Shown in pieces: positions 7,621 to 15,727 of a stretch of DNA of 52,424 nt. Under the pieces are notes generated by a model. It ran no database searches, had not been told where the DNA came from, and saw nothing but the letters and a program-made list of their open reading frames with translations. How positions within the stretch are numbered: the stretch's first letter is position 1; each line of letters opens with the position of its first letter. This DNA comes from Algisphaera sp039180025. Lineage in GTDB: Bacteria; Planctomycetota; Phycisphaerae; Phycisphaerales; Phycisphaeraceae. Where the stretch lies: assembly GCA_039180025.1 (NCBI GenBank), contig JBCDDZ010000020.1:1-52424 (forward strand), read 5' to 3'. The position numbers were made by a program, and so were the translations under genes.

Positions 7621-8123
7621 ACCGTTCGTCCTCCGCTATCCCCCGCCTCGGCCACGGCTTCGATCTGCACCGCCTCGAAGCAGGTCGGCGGCTGGTCGTG
7701 GCTGGCATGGAACTCGAGCACGACCGCGGCTGCGCGGCGCATTCCGATGGCGATGTCGTGTACCACGCCGTGACCGACGCGATCCTGGGCGCGCTGGGGC
7801 AGGACGACATCGGGCAGTTGTTCCCTGACGACGATCCGCGGTGGAAGGACGCCGACTCGTCGGTGTTTGTCCGAGAGGCGGTGAGGTGCATGGACGGGGC
7901 GGGGTACGACGTGGGCAACCTCGACGTGACCGTGGTCCTGGAGCGGCCCAAGCTCAGCCCGCACAAGGCGGCGATGAAGACGAGGCTGGCCGATCTGCTG
8001 CACAGCGAGGCGTCGCGGATCAACCTCAAAGGCAAGACCCACGAAGGGGTCGATGCCCTGGGCGAAAACCGCGCGATCGCCTGCCACGCGGTGGTGCTGC
8101 TGGTCCCCGCCGCGGCGGACTGA
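7617..8123 (+). CDS. ispF: 2-C-methyl-D-erythritol 2,4-cyclodiphosphate synthase
   Basis: Fifth enzyme of the MEP isoprenoid pathway; cyclises CDP-methylerythritol 2-phosphate, releasing CMP. The 168-residue protein shows GHGFDLHR (metal-binding Asp and His), HSDGDVVYHAVTDA (third metal His and substrate loop), DIGQLFPD, and the C-terminal KTHEGVDALG and RAIACHAVVLL. Length is normal for the trimeric enzyme. The ATG at 7617 overlaps the preceding stop. Isoprenoids from this pathway would supply the farnesyl group used by CtaB and the menaquinone tail. Confidence 0.95.
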   Translation: MNRSSSAIPRLGHGFDLHRLEAGRRLVVAGMELEHDRGCAAHSDGDVVYHAVTDAILGALGQDDIGQLFPDDDPRWKDADSSVFVREAVRCMDGAGYDVGNLDVTVVLERPKLSPHKAAMKTRLADLLHSEASRINLKGKTHEGVDALGENRAIACHAVVLLVPAAAD

Positions 8124-8143
8124 GCGTACGACCCTCGACCGGT

Positions 8144-8773
8144 TTATCGCGGCCGGGCCGGCACGCCGGTGAGGGTCTGCCCCTCCCCGAAGTCGTGGGT
8201 GACGACCGCCCCGGCCCCGACCACGCACCCCGCCCCGAGGGTCCGGCCCGGGAGGACCTTCGCCCCCAGCCCCACCAGCACCCCCCGCCCCAGTGTCACC
8301 CGCCCCGCCAAGGTCGCCGACGGCGCGACGTGTACCCCCGCGGCGAGTTGGCTGTGGTGCTCGACCACCGCCGCCGAGTTGATCAGCCCCGCGTCCCCGA
8401 CCGTCGCCTCGGGCCCGACCACCGCCATCGGCCCCACGTAGACTCCGCGTCCGAGCACCGCGTCCCGGCTGACCGCCGCGGACGGGTGGACCACGTGGGT
8501 GAGCGATTTGCCCTGCTCGACGAGCTGGTCGAAGACCCGCAGCCGGGCGGCGTTGTCCCCCACCGCCACGATGAACTGGGCCCCCGCCAGGCGCGGATCG
8601 TCGGGAGCCAGCCGCTCGTGCCACGCGCCGCCCTCCGGTGCGTCCGCTTCCTGGTCGTCCAGGAACCCCAGCACCCGCATCCCCATGGCCCGGGCCGCGT
8701 CTGCGACCACGCGCCCGTGATCCCCCGCGCCGTACACCACCAGCGGCGGCGTCGAGTGTGCCGGCTGAATCAC
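8144..8773 (-). CDS. NeuD/PglD-type sugar O-acyltransferase (left-handed beta helix)
   Basis: 209 residues. The N-terminal Rossmann-like part begins LVVYGAGDHGRVVADAARAMG, a signature of PglD/NeuD acetyltransferases. From about residue 100 there are hexapeptide repeats (VLGRGVYVGPMAVVGPEATVG and on), with the catalytic His region AAVVEHHSQL. These trimeric enzymes acetylate amino or hydroxyl groups on activated or surface sugars with acetyl-CoA. The GTG at 8773 overlaps the upstream stop (GTGA), implying coupling with the zinc-ribbon membrane gene. The substrate cannot be deduced; no sugar operon surrounds it. Confidence 0.8.
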   Translation of the reverse strand: MIQPAHSTPPLVVYGAGDHGRVVADAARAMGMRVLGFLDDQEADAPEGGAWHERLAPDDPRLAGAQFIVAVGDNAARLRVFDQLVEQGKSLTHVVHPSAAVSRDAVLGRGVYVGPMAVVGPEATVGDAGLINSAAVVEHHSQLAAGVHVAPSATLAGRVTLGRGVLVGLGAKVLPGRTLGAGCVVGAGAVVTHDFGEGQTLTGVPARPR

Positions 8774-9327
8774 GACGCCTCCCCCCGCGCCGCGTCCCGG
8801 CGGTCCGCCTCTGTTCCCGGCGATGCGTCCGGTTCTGTTTCGGTAGGCTCCGCCGCGGCCGGGGGGTGCGCTTTGGCCGCCGGCCGGTACCGCTCCGCCA
8901 AGTTGCTGTCCCAGCCCCGGTCGGTCGGCTTCAGCGGGGTCTGGCGGAACTCGCTCTGGCACCGGTAGCAGATCAGCACCCTTTCGGCGAAGAGCCAGAT
9001 CAGAATATCGAACGCCAGCACCAGCCCGAGCACGATGAGCGCCGGGCCCGATTGGCCGTACCCGAACAACACCATCGCGAGCACCGCTGCCGCCACGATC
9101 AGCGCAAAGACCGTTAGTTGAGGGACTTGCTTACGCAGATAAAACTCGGGGCAGGAGCATACCGGGCAGTGACGCAGGAACCCCTTGTCGTCCAGGGCCT
9201 GGTCCCAGTCCAAGGTCACCGCCGGGCCCCGCCCGTCGTCGGCCTTGACCACGGTGGGGGGGTGGCTGGGGTCCAGGTGCACCGTAAGACGGGGCTTACC
9301 TTGTTCGTCCTTGATATCGATCCGCAT
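8770..9327 (-). CDS. zinc-ribbon membrane protein, unknown function
   Basis: 185 residues. An N-terminal beta-rich region is followed by a CPVC..C cluster near residue 55, two adjacent membrane segments (about 68-110, VFALIVAAAVLAMVLFG and a second one), then CYRC completing a putative four-Cys zinc site, and a disordered Pro/Glu/Ala tail. The two Cys pairs sit on the same side of the membrane if the helices form a hairpin. I do not recognise a named family. The ATG at 9327 is preceded by a leader with a perfect 8-bp hairpin (9347-9368) and a plausible promoter at 9436-9408. Confidence 0.7.
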   Translation of the reverse strand: MRIDIKDEQGKPRLTVHLDPSHPPTVVKADDGRGPAVTLDWDQALDDKGFLRHCPVCSCPEFYLRKQVPQLTVFALIVAAAVLAMVLFGYGQSGPALIVLGLVLAFDILIWLFAERVLICYRCQSEFRQTPLKPTDRGWDSNLAERYRPAAKAHPPAAAEPTETEPDASPGTEADRRDAARGEAS

Positions 9328-9346
9328 CACGGCACCTGATGAGGCC

Positions 9347-9368
9347 GCCGGGTGAGAAGCCACCCGGC
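9347..9368 (-). promoter_or_regulatory. perfect 8-bp hairpin in leader of the zinc-ribbon gene
   Basis: GCCGGGTG and CACCCGGC face each other across a 6-nt loop, ending 19 nt upstream of the ATG at 9327. No U-run follows, so it is more likely a translational or stability element than a terminator. Confidence 0.45.
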
Positions 9369-9407
9369 CACAGAAAGGATCGGACCACCTCCGACGTCTT
9401 ATTTTTA

Positions 9408-9436
9408 ATCATAAGGGTTTTGTTGCCGCTTGACCC
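9408..9436 (-). promoter_or_regulatory. putative promoter of the zinc-ribbon membrane gene
   Basis: On the minus strand TATGAT (9413-9408) follows GGGTCA by a 17-nt spacer, in a locally AT-rich patch. The -35 box is weak, and resembles the GGTCA seen at mqnA. Confidence 0.35.
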
Positions 9437-9468
9437 CGCGGCGTGTTTCCGGCAAAATACTCGACTCG

Positions 9469-9515
9469 ATCCCACCCCCGGGCCGACCCCCGGGAAAACA
9501 CCAGGAAACAAGTTT
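9469..9515 (-). repeat. 12-bp G-rich repeat, intergenic copy
   Basis: On the minus strand three 12-base units (TGGTGTTTTCCC, GGGGGTCGGCCC, GGGGGTGGGATC) follow one another between the divergent genes at 9327 and 9617. If translated they would give Pro-Gly-Val repeats as in the glycosyltransferase. A related CCCCCCGGAA lies at 9600-9609, just before the next start codon. Confidence 0.6.
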
Positions 9516-9616
9516 CTTGGATCTGTAAAACGCCCGGCCACGGATTCTTTTTAATAAGAGGGTCCCCGCCGAACGGCTTCCCCCACTGCGGTCGACCCGC
9601 CCCCCGGAACCTCGCC

Positions 9617-9940
9617 ATGACCGATGTCTCCCCCGGCTCGAAAATCAACCTGAAGATTGTCAAGCAGCCCACCAACGCCGCCGCGATCAAAACCCTCACC
9701 CGGCTGCTGAGCAAAGACCCCGCGGTGGTCGCCGAGAACAAGCGCCACGCCAAGATCCGCAAGAAGTCGCAGTGGATGTCGTCTCGCGGCGGCCGCTGGC
9801 GCATCTGGGAATCGCGTCTGGCCAAACAGCGGCCGGTCACCGGGGCGCTCGGCGAAGAGGGCGTGATCGTCGCGTCGGTCGATGTCCTCAAGGACCTCCC
9901 GAGCGTCTCGCGTTTCGTAGAAATCAGCCCCGCCGGCTAA
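9617..9940 (+). CDS. small basic protein, unknown function
   Basis: 107 residues, rich in Lys and Arg in the first two thirds (KRHAKIRKKSQWMSSRGGR), with a hydrophobic C-terminal part (VDVLKDLPSVSRFVEI). There is no signal peptide. The composition suggests a nucleic-acid or ribosome-associated protein, which is inference only. The ATG at 9617 is preceded by CCCCGGAACCTCGCC. The gene ends just before a strong Rho-independent terminator, which supports it as a single-gene transcription unit. It may be a planctomycete lineage-specific family. Confidence 0.7.
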   Translation: MTDVSPGSKINLKIVKQPTNAAAIKTLTRLLSKDPAVVAENKRHAKIRKKSQWMSSRGGRWRIWESRLAKQRPVTGALGEEGVIVASVDVLKDLPSVSRFVEISPAG

Positions 9941-9974
9941 CCACGACCCGCCCGTCTTACCAAAATCAGTGCGG

Positions 9975-10019
9975 CCGCCGAGGAACCCCGGAGGAGGGAT
10001 TCCTCGGCGGTTGTTTTTT
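9975..10019 (+). terminator. Rho-independent terminator
   Basis: An 11-bp stem CCGCCGAGGAA / TTCCTCGGCGG with a 14-nt loop is followed by TTGTTTTTTC. It ends transcription of the small basic protein gene. Confidence 0.9.
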
Positions 10020-10270
10020 CGCCGATTGCTTTCGAGATCGGCTTTGTTCCGGGTCGGAAATCGAATCGCTGCCGGGCAGAGAAAAAATCGAGTTTTTCGC
10101 CTCGTGCGACAGACGCCGTTGCGTTCGGTACGGCCGGGCGGCGTCTGCCTGATCGTCCGGCTTGGGGTCGCGTGGCGGCGGTGGCCCGGACGCGGGAGCC
10201 GTCCAGGCAAGCCCCCATCTTTTTGCCCGCCCGCCGCTGCGTCGTGCCGCCAACCGGCTAAAATGAAGCA
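10020..10270. other. spacer between the terminator and lipA
   Basis: About 250 bp with no credible gene. It presumably contains the lipA promoter, but I could not single out convincing boxes. The whole gap without a gene runs 9941-10270, including the terminator. Confidence 0.4.
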
Positions 10271-11533
10271 GTGACTATCTCCCTCTCCAACATGGTCTTG
10301 GACAATTCGCCGTCAGCGTCTGCGGCCCTCTCCGACATCTCGGGGACGGCGGCGCGTCCGGCGGGCGGGGCGGCCGCACCGGGCCGTCAGAAAAAACCCG
10401 ACTGGCTCCGCGCCCCGCTCCCCGGCGGGCCGGGCTACGGCGAGACGCGCTCGCTCGTCGACCAGTACGCTTTGCACACGGTTTGCGAATCCGCCAAATG
10501 CCCGAACCTGGGCGAGTGCTGGGCCCGCGGGACCGCGACGATGATGATCCTGGGCGATGTCTGCACCCGGGCCTGCGGGTTCTGCAACATCAAGACCGGC
10601 CGGCCCCCCGAGTACGACCTCGACGAGCCTCGGCGGGTCGGCGAAGCCGCCGCGCTGATGCGCCTCAAGCACATCGTGATCACCAGCGTCAACCGCGACG
10701 AATTGCCCGACGGCGGGGCGGAAATCTGGGCCGAAACCATCCGAGAAATCCGGCGGCATTCACCCGGCACGCAGATCGAAGTCCTGATCCCCGACTTCTG
10801 CGGCGACTGGGACGCCCTGCAACTGGTCCTCGACGAACGCCCCGAGATCCTCAACCACAACATGGAGTCGGTCCGCCGGCTCTACAAAGTGGTCCGCCCT
10901 CAGGCCAAGTACGACCGCTCGATCGAGCTGCTCCGCCGCGCCAAGGCCCAGGGACTCACGGTCAAAACCGGGATCATGGTCGGCATCGGCGAGACCCCCG
11001 AAGAGGTCGAACAACTCGTCCGCGACGTGACCGAAGGGACCCGGGTCCCGGGCATCGCCGCCGATCAGCCGGCGACCAACCGCGACCCCTTCCGGACCCC
11101 CGACCCCAACCGTGCGCTGCCGGCCGGGCACTCGCTCGTCCGCACCGTCACCGGCGACCGCAAGCCCGCGGTCGGCGAAAAACTGCGCCGCGGCGGCCTG
11201 CTCGTTCAGCAGACCACCAACCCCTACTGGCGCCACGATGCTCCGGGTAAAGCTCAGGCTTCCGCCGACGACCGGGCGGCCGAAGTCGGCTTCCCCGCCG
11301 CGACCTACCCCGGCATCCACGAAACCTGCGACATCCTGACCATCGGCCAGTACCTCCAGCCCACCCGCAAGCACCTGCCGGTCGACCGCTGGGTCACCCC
11401 CGCCGAGTTCGTGGAATACAAACGGCTCGCCGAGTCGATCGGCTTCCGCCACTGCGAGTCCGGCCCGCTGGTCCGCTCCTCGTACCACGCCGACGAACAG
11501 GTCCTGAAGATGGAGGACGTCGCGGCCCGGTGA
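10271..11533 (+). CDS. lipA: lipoyl synthase with a large internal insertion
   Basis: Radical SAM enzyme inserting two sulfurs into protein-bound octanoyl groups. The auxiliary cluster motif CESAKCPNLGEC (C-x4-C-x5-C) and the radical SAM motif CTRACGFC are intact, as are LNHNMES and the C-terminal GPLVRSSYHADE. At 420 residues it is about 100 longer than usual. The excess lies between VRDV (to about residue 253) and CDILTIGQYLQPTRKHLP (from 353), where normal enzymes have about five residues. The insert is in frame, hydrophilic and of unknown origin. The start is the GTG at 10271; a non-conserved 55-residue N-terminal extension precedes the core. The stop overlaps the next start (GTGA). Activity despite the insert is likely but not shown. 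Confidence 0.93.
   Translation: MTISLSNMVLDNSPSASAALSDISGTAARPAGGAAAPGRQKKPDWLRAPLPGGPGYGETRSLVDQYALHTVCESAKCPNLGECWARGTATMMILGDVCTRACGFCNIKTGRPPEYDLDEPRRVGEAAALMRLKHIVITSVNRDELPDGGAEIWAETIREIRRHSPGTQIEVLIPDFCGDWDALQLVLDERPEILNHNMESVRRLYKVVRPQAKYDRSIELLRRAKAQGLTVKTGIMVGIGETPEEVEQLVRDVTEGTRVPGIAADQPATNRDPFRTPDPNRALPAGHSLVRTVTGDRKPAVGEKLRRGGLLVQQTTNPYWRHDAPGKAQASADDRAAEVGFPAATYPGIHETCDILTIGQYLQPTRKHLPVDRWVTPAEFVEYKRLAESIGFRHCESGPLVRSSYHADEQVLKMEDVAAR
11030..11326 (+). other. in-frame ~300-bp insertion in lipA
   Basis: Residues about 254-352 of LipA have no counterpart in the enzymes I know. The segment begins TEGTRVPGIAADQ and ends YPGIHET, between the helix after GETPEEVEQL and the strand CDILTIGQYL. 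It contains no stop codon and codon use resembles the host gene. No clear terminal repeats were found. Confidence 0.6.
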
Positions 11534-13203
11534 GTCAGTCCGCGTCTCCAGCCCGCCGCGCCGCCGTCGATTGTCGTCCCGGACGATGCCACTCGAGTTC
11601 GACCGCGCTGGCCGCAGCCTGGGCGTGTCTGTTTCTCTTTTTTTGTCTCGCCTCACCCGGCGTGGCGGTTGCTCAGCCGGCCGCGGAACCGCCTGCCACT
11701 ACGCTTACAGATGACCTGAATCGGGTGCTCCGCGAGCGCACCCCGGCTAAAACCACGGTCGCGGTCGTTGTCCGGGACGCGCATACCGGCCAGACGCTTT
11801 TCGCCACGCCCAACGCCGGCGAGGCCCTGCTCCCGGCGAGCAACCAAAAGCTCCTGACCTCCGCGACCGCGCTGGATATCTACGGCCCGGACGCGAAACT
11901 CCCTACCTCTCTCGTGCATTCGGGCCTTGATCTGGTGGCGGTGGGGCTCGGCGACCCAGCCTTCGGCGATGCCGCCCTCGCGTCCCGCCTCGGCCGGACG
12001 CCGATGAGCGTCTTCGACGATTGGGCCCAGGCCCTCCGCGACGCGGGTATCGAGCGGGTTCGCGGCGACATCGTCGTGGTCGATACCCTCTTCGACGACG
12101 AGTTCGTCCACCCGACCTGGAGCCCGCGCAACCGGCTGGCCTGGTACGGCGCCCCGATCGCGGGGATCAACTTCAACACCAACTGCGTCGATTTTTTCTT
12201 CGACCCCACCACGCCCGGCGAGGCCGCGGTCGTCCGTACGGTCCCCCCGGCCGGCGCATTTACCTATACCGGCACCGTCGCCAGCCGGGGCAAAAAGGAT
12301 AAGCACGGCCCGGTTCTGGGCAAACGTCCCGAGCCCACCGAAGCCGGCTGGAGCCAATACGTGGTCCGGGGCGGCGTCACCACCGCCGCCGGCCCGTACA
12401 GCAAGCCGGTCGACGACCCCCGGGTGTTTTTCGCGCACACGCTCCGAGCGGCGCTGATCGATCGCGGCGTGACGGTGGACGGCGACGCCCGTGTCGCGGG
12501 ATCCGACTACGCGTTTAGCGGCACGCAAACGGCCGAGATCGCCCGCCACGAAACCCCGCTGCTCGACGTGCTGGGACGCGTCAACACCGACAGCCAGAAC
12601 ATGATGGCCGAGGGCTTGGCGAAACTCAACGGCCTGGCTTACGCCCGCGCCACCGCCGCGCAATCGGCGGACCGCTCCGCCGCGACCGAGGTCCGCGGAT
12701 CCTGGGCGGCCGGCCATCTAGCGGTACTTAGTTTCCTTCGCCAAGCCGGCCTCGACCCCGCCGGGGTCAGGTGCGCGGACGGATCGGGCCTTTCGCGTGA
12801 CAACCGCGTGAGCGCCGCGGTTCTCGCCGGGGTGCTCGACCACATGCTCCGCGAACATGAACACGGCGAGCACTTTACGGCGAGCCTGGCGGTCAGCGGC
12901 ATGCGGGGGTCGTTGTCGCGGCGGCTGGGCGACCTCGAGGGGCGGGTCTGGGCCAAGACCGGGACGATCAACGGCGTCAGCGCGTTGTCGGGCTACGTCT
13001 TCGGCGAAGACGGACGGGCCGCGGTGTTTTCGGTGCTGCATAACGGCCGGGGCCCGGCGTCGTCGGCCCGGCGGCAGCAGGACGCGGTGGTGCGGGCGGT
13101 CGCCGAATGGCTCGACGCCCGGCCGGCGGCCGCGGTGCCGGACCCCGAGGTCGTCGAGGCCTGGCACGCGGTACAGGACGTGGTCGCGGGAGCAGCGGAG
13201 TGA
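11530..13203 (+). CDS. dacB: D-alanyl-D-alanine carboxypeptidase/endopeptidase (PBP4, S13)
   Basis: Periplasmic peptidoglycan peptidase of family S13. The 557-residue precursor has a long N-terminal region with a hydrophobic signal (ALAAAWACLFLFFCLASPGVAVAQ). The catalytic S-x-x-K is PASNQKLLTSA; the second motif is TDSQNMMAE (SxN) and the third WAKTGTINGVSALSGY (KTG), in the right order and spacing. It implies real peptidoglycan, as is accepted for planctomycetes. The GTG at 11530 overlaps the lipA stop, suggesting coupling, although the functional link to lipA is not obvious. It ends in an overlap or near-overlap with the following lipoprotein gene. Confidence 0.9.
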   Translation: MSQSASPARRAAVDCRPGRCHSSSTALAAAWACLFLFFCLASPGVAVAQPAAEPPATTLTDDLNRVLRERTPAKTTVAVVVRDAHTGQTLFATPNAGEALLPASNQKLLTSATALDIYGPDAKLPTSLVHSGLDLVAVGLGDPAFGDAALASRLGRTPMSVFDDWAQALRDAGIERVRGDIVVVDTLFDDEFVHPTWSPRNRLAWYGAPIAGINFNTNCVDFFFDPTTPGEAAVVRTVPPAGAFTYTGTVASRGKKDKHGPVLGKRPEPTEAGWSQYVVRGGVTTAAGPYSKPVDDPRVFFAHTLRAALIDRGVTVDGDARVAGSDYAFSGTQTAEIARHETPLLDVLGRVNTDSQNMMAEGLAKLNGLAYARATAAQSADRSAATEVRGSWAAGHLAVLSFLRQAGLDPAGVRCADGSGLSRDNRVSAAVLAGVLDHMLREHEHGEHFTASLAVSGMRGSLSRRLGDLEGRVWAKTGTINGVSALSGYVFGEDGRAAVFSVLHNGRGPASSARRQQDAVVRAVAEWLDARPAAAVPDPEVVEAWHAVQDVVAGAAE

Positions 13204-13211
13204 AAGGTGGG

Positions 13212-14282
13212 ATGGGTTTGATTCGACGGCCCCGATCCGCTGCGGTAGCGGGCGGGCTGTTCCTGCTTTCGGGGTGTGTCGCGGTCGGGTTGTACGGCGG
13301 CGAATCCCGGGCCGACGAGCCGCTTGGGCCGGACACGGGGGTGACCCGGTGGGTGGATCCGCAGGCGACCGATCCGGCGATCTCGGCGGTGTCGGCACGG
13401 CAAAAGATCGCGGGGGGCGGGGCCGAGCACCTCCTGGCGTTCGATCCGTCGGTGCAAAGTCGGGGGCAACTGCTCGTGTACCTGCCGGGGTCGGGCGGGA
13501 CGCCGGCGGCGAGCCGGAAGCTGGCCGAGCACGCATCATCGCTGGGCTATCACGTTGCGTCGCTGGCTTATCACAGTTGGCCGCCGATCGGCCGGCTGAC
13601 GCGGGGCCGGGAGGACCAGCCGGGGCTCGCCGAGGCGCTGCGGCGGGAGCGGCTGTACGGCGAGGACACGACCGGGTTTATTGAGGTCCCGCGGGCCGAG
13701 GCGGTGGTGTACCGGCTGGTGAAGCTGCTGGAGTACGCCGAGCGGACCGCCCCGGGAGTCGGCTGGGGCGGTTACCTGCGGCCGGCGGGCCACGCGGAGA
13801 CTGAGCCCGGTGACGCGGCGTCGCGGCTGCGGTGGTCGGTGATCGCGGTGGCGGGGCATTCGCAGGGGGCGGGCCACGCGTTGATGCTCGGTCGGGACCA
13901 CGGGGCCGAGCGGGTGGTGATGCTGGCCGGGCCGAGCGACCGGGTCGGTGGACAGCCGGCCCCGTGGATCGCGGCCCTCGACGACACGCCGTTGGCCGGC
14001 CGGTGTTTCCAACTGGTGCACCGCGACGACCGTCTAACACCTTCGGCTTTACGCAGCGCCGCGGCGGCGGGGCTGGACCGGTTCGGCCCGCCGGCGGACA
14101 CCGGGGCGGTCCCTGAGGTGGCCGGTACGACGTCTCATCGGCTGTTGACCTCGGCGCCGCCGCGGCGGCGGGGTGGGGCCCACGGCGCGGTGGCCACCGA
14201 CCGGCAGACGCCGCTCGACGACGATGGCCGGCCGGTCCTGGCCGACGTCTGGACTTACCTGCTGACCGCGCCGACCCGCTGA
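13212..14282 (+). CDS. alpha/beta-hydrolase lipoprotein (BPSS1187-like)
   Basis: 356 residues. The signal peptide ends in a lipobox LLSGC, so it is probably a lipoprotein. QLLVYLPGSGGTPAASRKLAEHASSLGYHVASLAY resembles the strand and oxyanion region of alpha/beta hydrolases, and AGHSQGAGHAL supplies the nucleophile elbow G-x-S-x-G. A probable acid and His are near VHRDDRLTP and GTTSHRLL. The substrate is unknown; esterase activity is inferred. The GTG at 13200 that overlaps the dacB stop (GTGA) is an alternative start, 12 nt upstream of the chosen ATG. Confidence 0.7.
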   Translation: MGLIRRPRSAAVAGGLFLLSGCVAVGLYGGESRADEPLGPDTGVTRWVDPQATDPAISAVSARQKIAGGGAEHLLAFDPSVQSRGQLLVYLPGSGGTPAASRKLAEHASSLGYHVASLAYHSWPPIGRLTRGREDQPGLAEALRRERLYGEDTTGFIEVPRAEAVVYRLVKLLEYAERTAPGVGWGGYLRPAGHAETEPGDAASRLRWSVIAVAGHSQGAGHALMLGRDHGAERVVMLAGPSDRVGGQPAPWIAALDDTPLAGRCFQLVHRDDRLTPSALRSAAAAGLDRFGPPADTGAVPEVAGTTSHRLLTSAPPRRRGGAHGAVATDRQTPLDDDGRPVLADVWTYLLTAPTR

Positions 14283-14509
14283 ATATTCGGCACGCCGCGG
14301 GGGGTTGGGGGCCGTGGGTCTACGTTGCCGTCTACCTCGTTGTATTCGTTTTCCTCGGCCGATCGGCCCGGGCCCCGCCGGGCGGGTGTGTGCGGAGGGG
14401 TCTGTTCTTTCGCGCGGCGACCGCGTGAGCGCCGCGGCCCAGGTCGGCGCGTTAAAAGACCTCGCGAATCTCGAAACACCCTGGGGTGAGTCATCTATAA
14501 TCCCGGACG

Positions 14510-15727
14510 ATGTCCGCAGCGCACACCCCAGATTCCGCCGAGGCCCCGCTCGGCAAGCCGTACCCGCCCTACCGGCGGTGGGTCCAGGTCCTGGCGATGT
14601 CGCTGGTCGTGATCGCGTTCGTGCTCGTTGCGCTGGGGGGGCACGTCACCAGCCACGACGCGGGGATGGCGGTGCCCGAAGCGTTTTTTACCGGCAAGTA
14701 CTGGTCGCTGATCGCCCCGCTGGAAGTTTGGTGGTACGACTTTGGCCGTCGGCTCGAGCACTCGCACCGGCTGATGGGTTACCTCGTCGGCTCGCTGACG
14801 ATCGCGTTGGTCGTCGTGCTTTACGGCACGCAGGGCCGGCGGAAATGGTTGAAGCTCTGGGGCCTCGGGCTGCTGGTCTTCGTGATCGTCCAGGGCATCA
14901 TGGGGATCCTCCGGGTACGCCTGCACCACGAGTCCTGGGTCGCGGGGCACACCTTTGCGGCGATCCACGGCGTCACCGGGCAGATTTTTCTGGGGTGCAC
15001 GGTGCTCGCCGCCGCGGCGCTCGGCCGGGTGTGGATGGTCCGACCGCTGACCGCGGGCGAAACCAAGCAGCGGCACGCCCGCAAATTCCGCGTGCTCCCT
15101 GTGGTGCTGTTGCTGGCTCTGGTGGTCCAACTCTCGCTGGGGTCGGCGGTCCGCCACAGCAAGTCCGCCCTCGCGATCCCCGACTGGCCGATGCACTACG
15201 GCCAGGTCGTGCCGCCGATGAGCCAGCCCGAGATCGACGCCGCCGTCGCGGGAGTCCCCGCCCAGGACCGGGCCGAGCGGTTCGCCCCGATGACCCGTGA
15301 CGCGGCGGGCAACCTCGTCCCCGGCGGCTACCAGGCCTGGCAGGTCCACCTGCATTTCACCCACCGGCTCGGGGGTTACCTGCTCTTCGGCTTCGGGATC
15401 CTTCTGGTTGCCTGGCTCTGGCGGAGCTATGCCGGTCGGCCGCGTGTGTTGGTGCCGGCCAGTTGTTTCGCCGCGCTCCTGGTCACGCAAGTCGGGCTCG
15501 GGGTGGCGACCGTGCTCACGGGCGAGCACCCCACGCTCGCTACCGGGCATCAGGCGGTCGGCGCACTCTTAATCGCGACCGCGGTCTGGCTGACGATCCG
15601 CCTGCACGTGCTGCCCGGCCCGTTTGAGCGGCCGGACAACGTCCCCGTGGCCGCCGGCGACGCGACCACCGAAAAGCTCGGCGACCTGACCGGCGACCGC
15701 CCCGCCTCGGAGCCCCGCCCCGCATGA
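14510..15727 (+). CDS. ctaA: heme A synthase
   Basis: Oxidises the C8 methyl of heme O to the formyl of heme A for aa3-type cytochrome oxidases. The 405-residue protein has eight predicted membrane segments in two homologous halves. Conserved His residues appear in RLEHSHRLMGY (first half), AIHGVTGQ, HFTHRLGGY and ATGHQAVGALL. The loop between helices 5 and 6 is long (about 45 residues) and carries PDWPMHYGQVVPP, typical of the Cox15 type. The start is the ATG at 14510. The stop overlaps ctaB (ATGA), giving a heme A operon. Confidence 0.93.
   Translation: MSAAHTPDSAEAPLGKPYPPYRRWVQVLAMSLVVIAFVLVALGGHVTSHDAGMAVPEAFFTGKYWSLIAPLEVWWYDFGRRLEHSHRLMGYLVGSLTIALVVVLYGTQGRRKWLKLWGLGLLVFVIVQGIMGILRVRLHHESWVAGHTFAAIHGVTGQIFLGCTVLAAAALGRVWMVRPLTAGETKQRHARKFRVLPVVLLLALVVQLSLGSAVRHSKSALAIPDWPMHYGQVVPPMSQPEIDAAVAGVPAQDRAERFAPMTRDAAGNLVPGGYQAWQVHLHFTHRLGGYLLFGFGILLVAWLWRSYAGRPRVLVPASCFAALLVTQVGLGVATVLTGEHPTLATGHQAVGALLIATAVWLTIRLHVLPGPFERPDNVPVAAGDATTEKLGDLTGDRPASEPRPA

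Noticed and set aside
11030..11326. Intein in lipA
   Set aside because: The insert is about 95 residues, shorter than inteins, and lacks block A/G splicing motifs and an N-terminal Cys/Ser with C-terminal HN.
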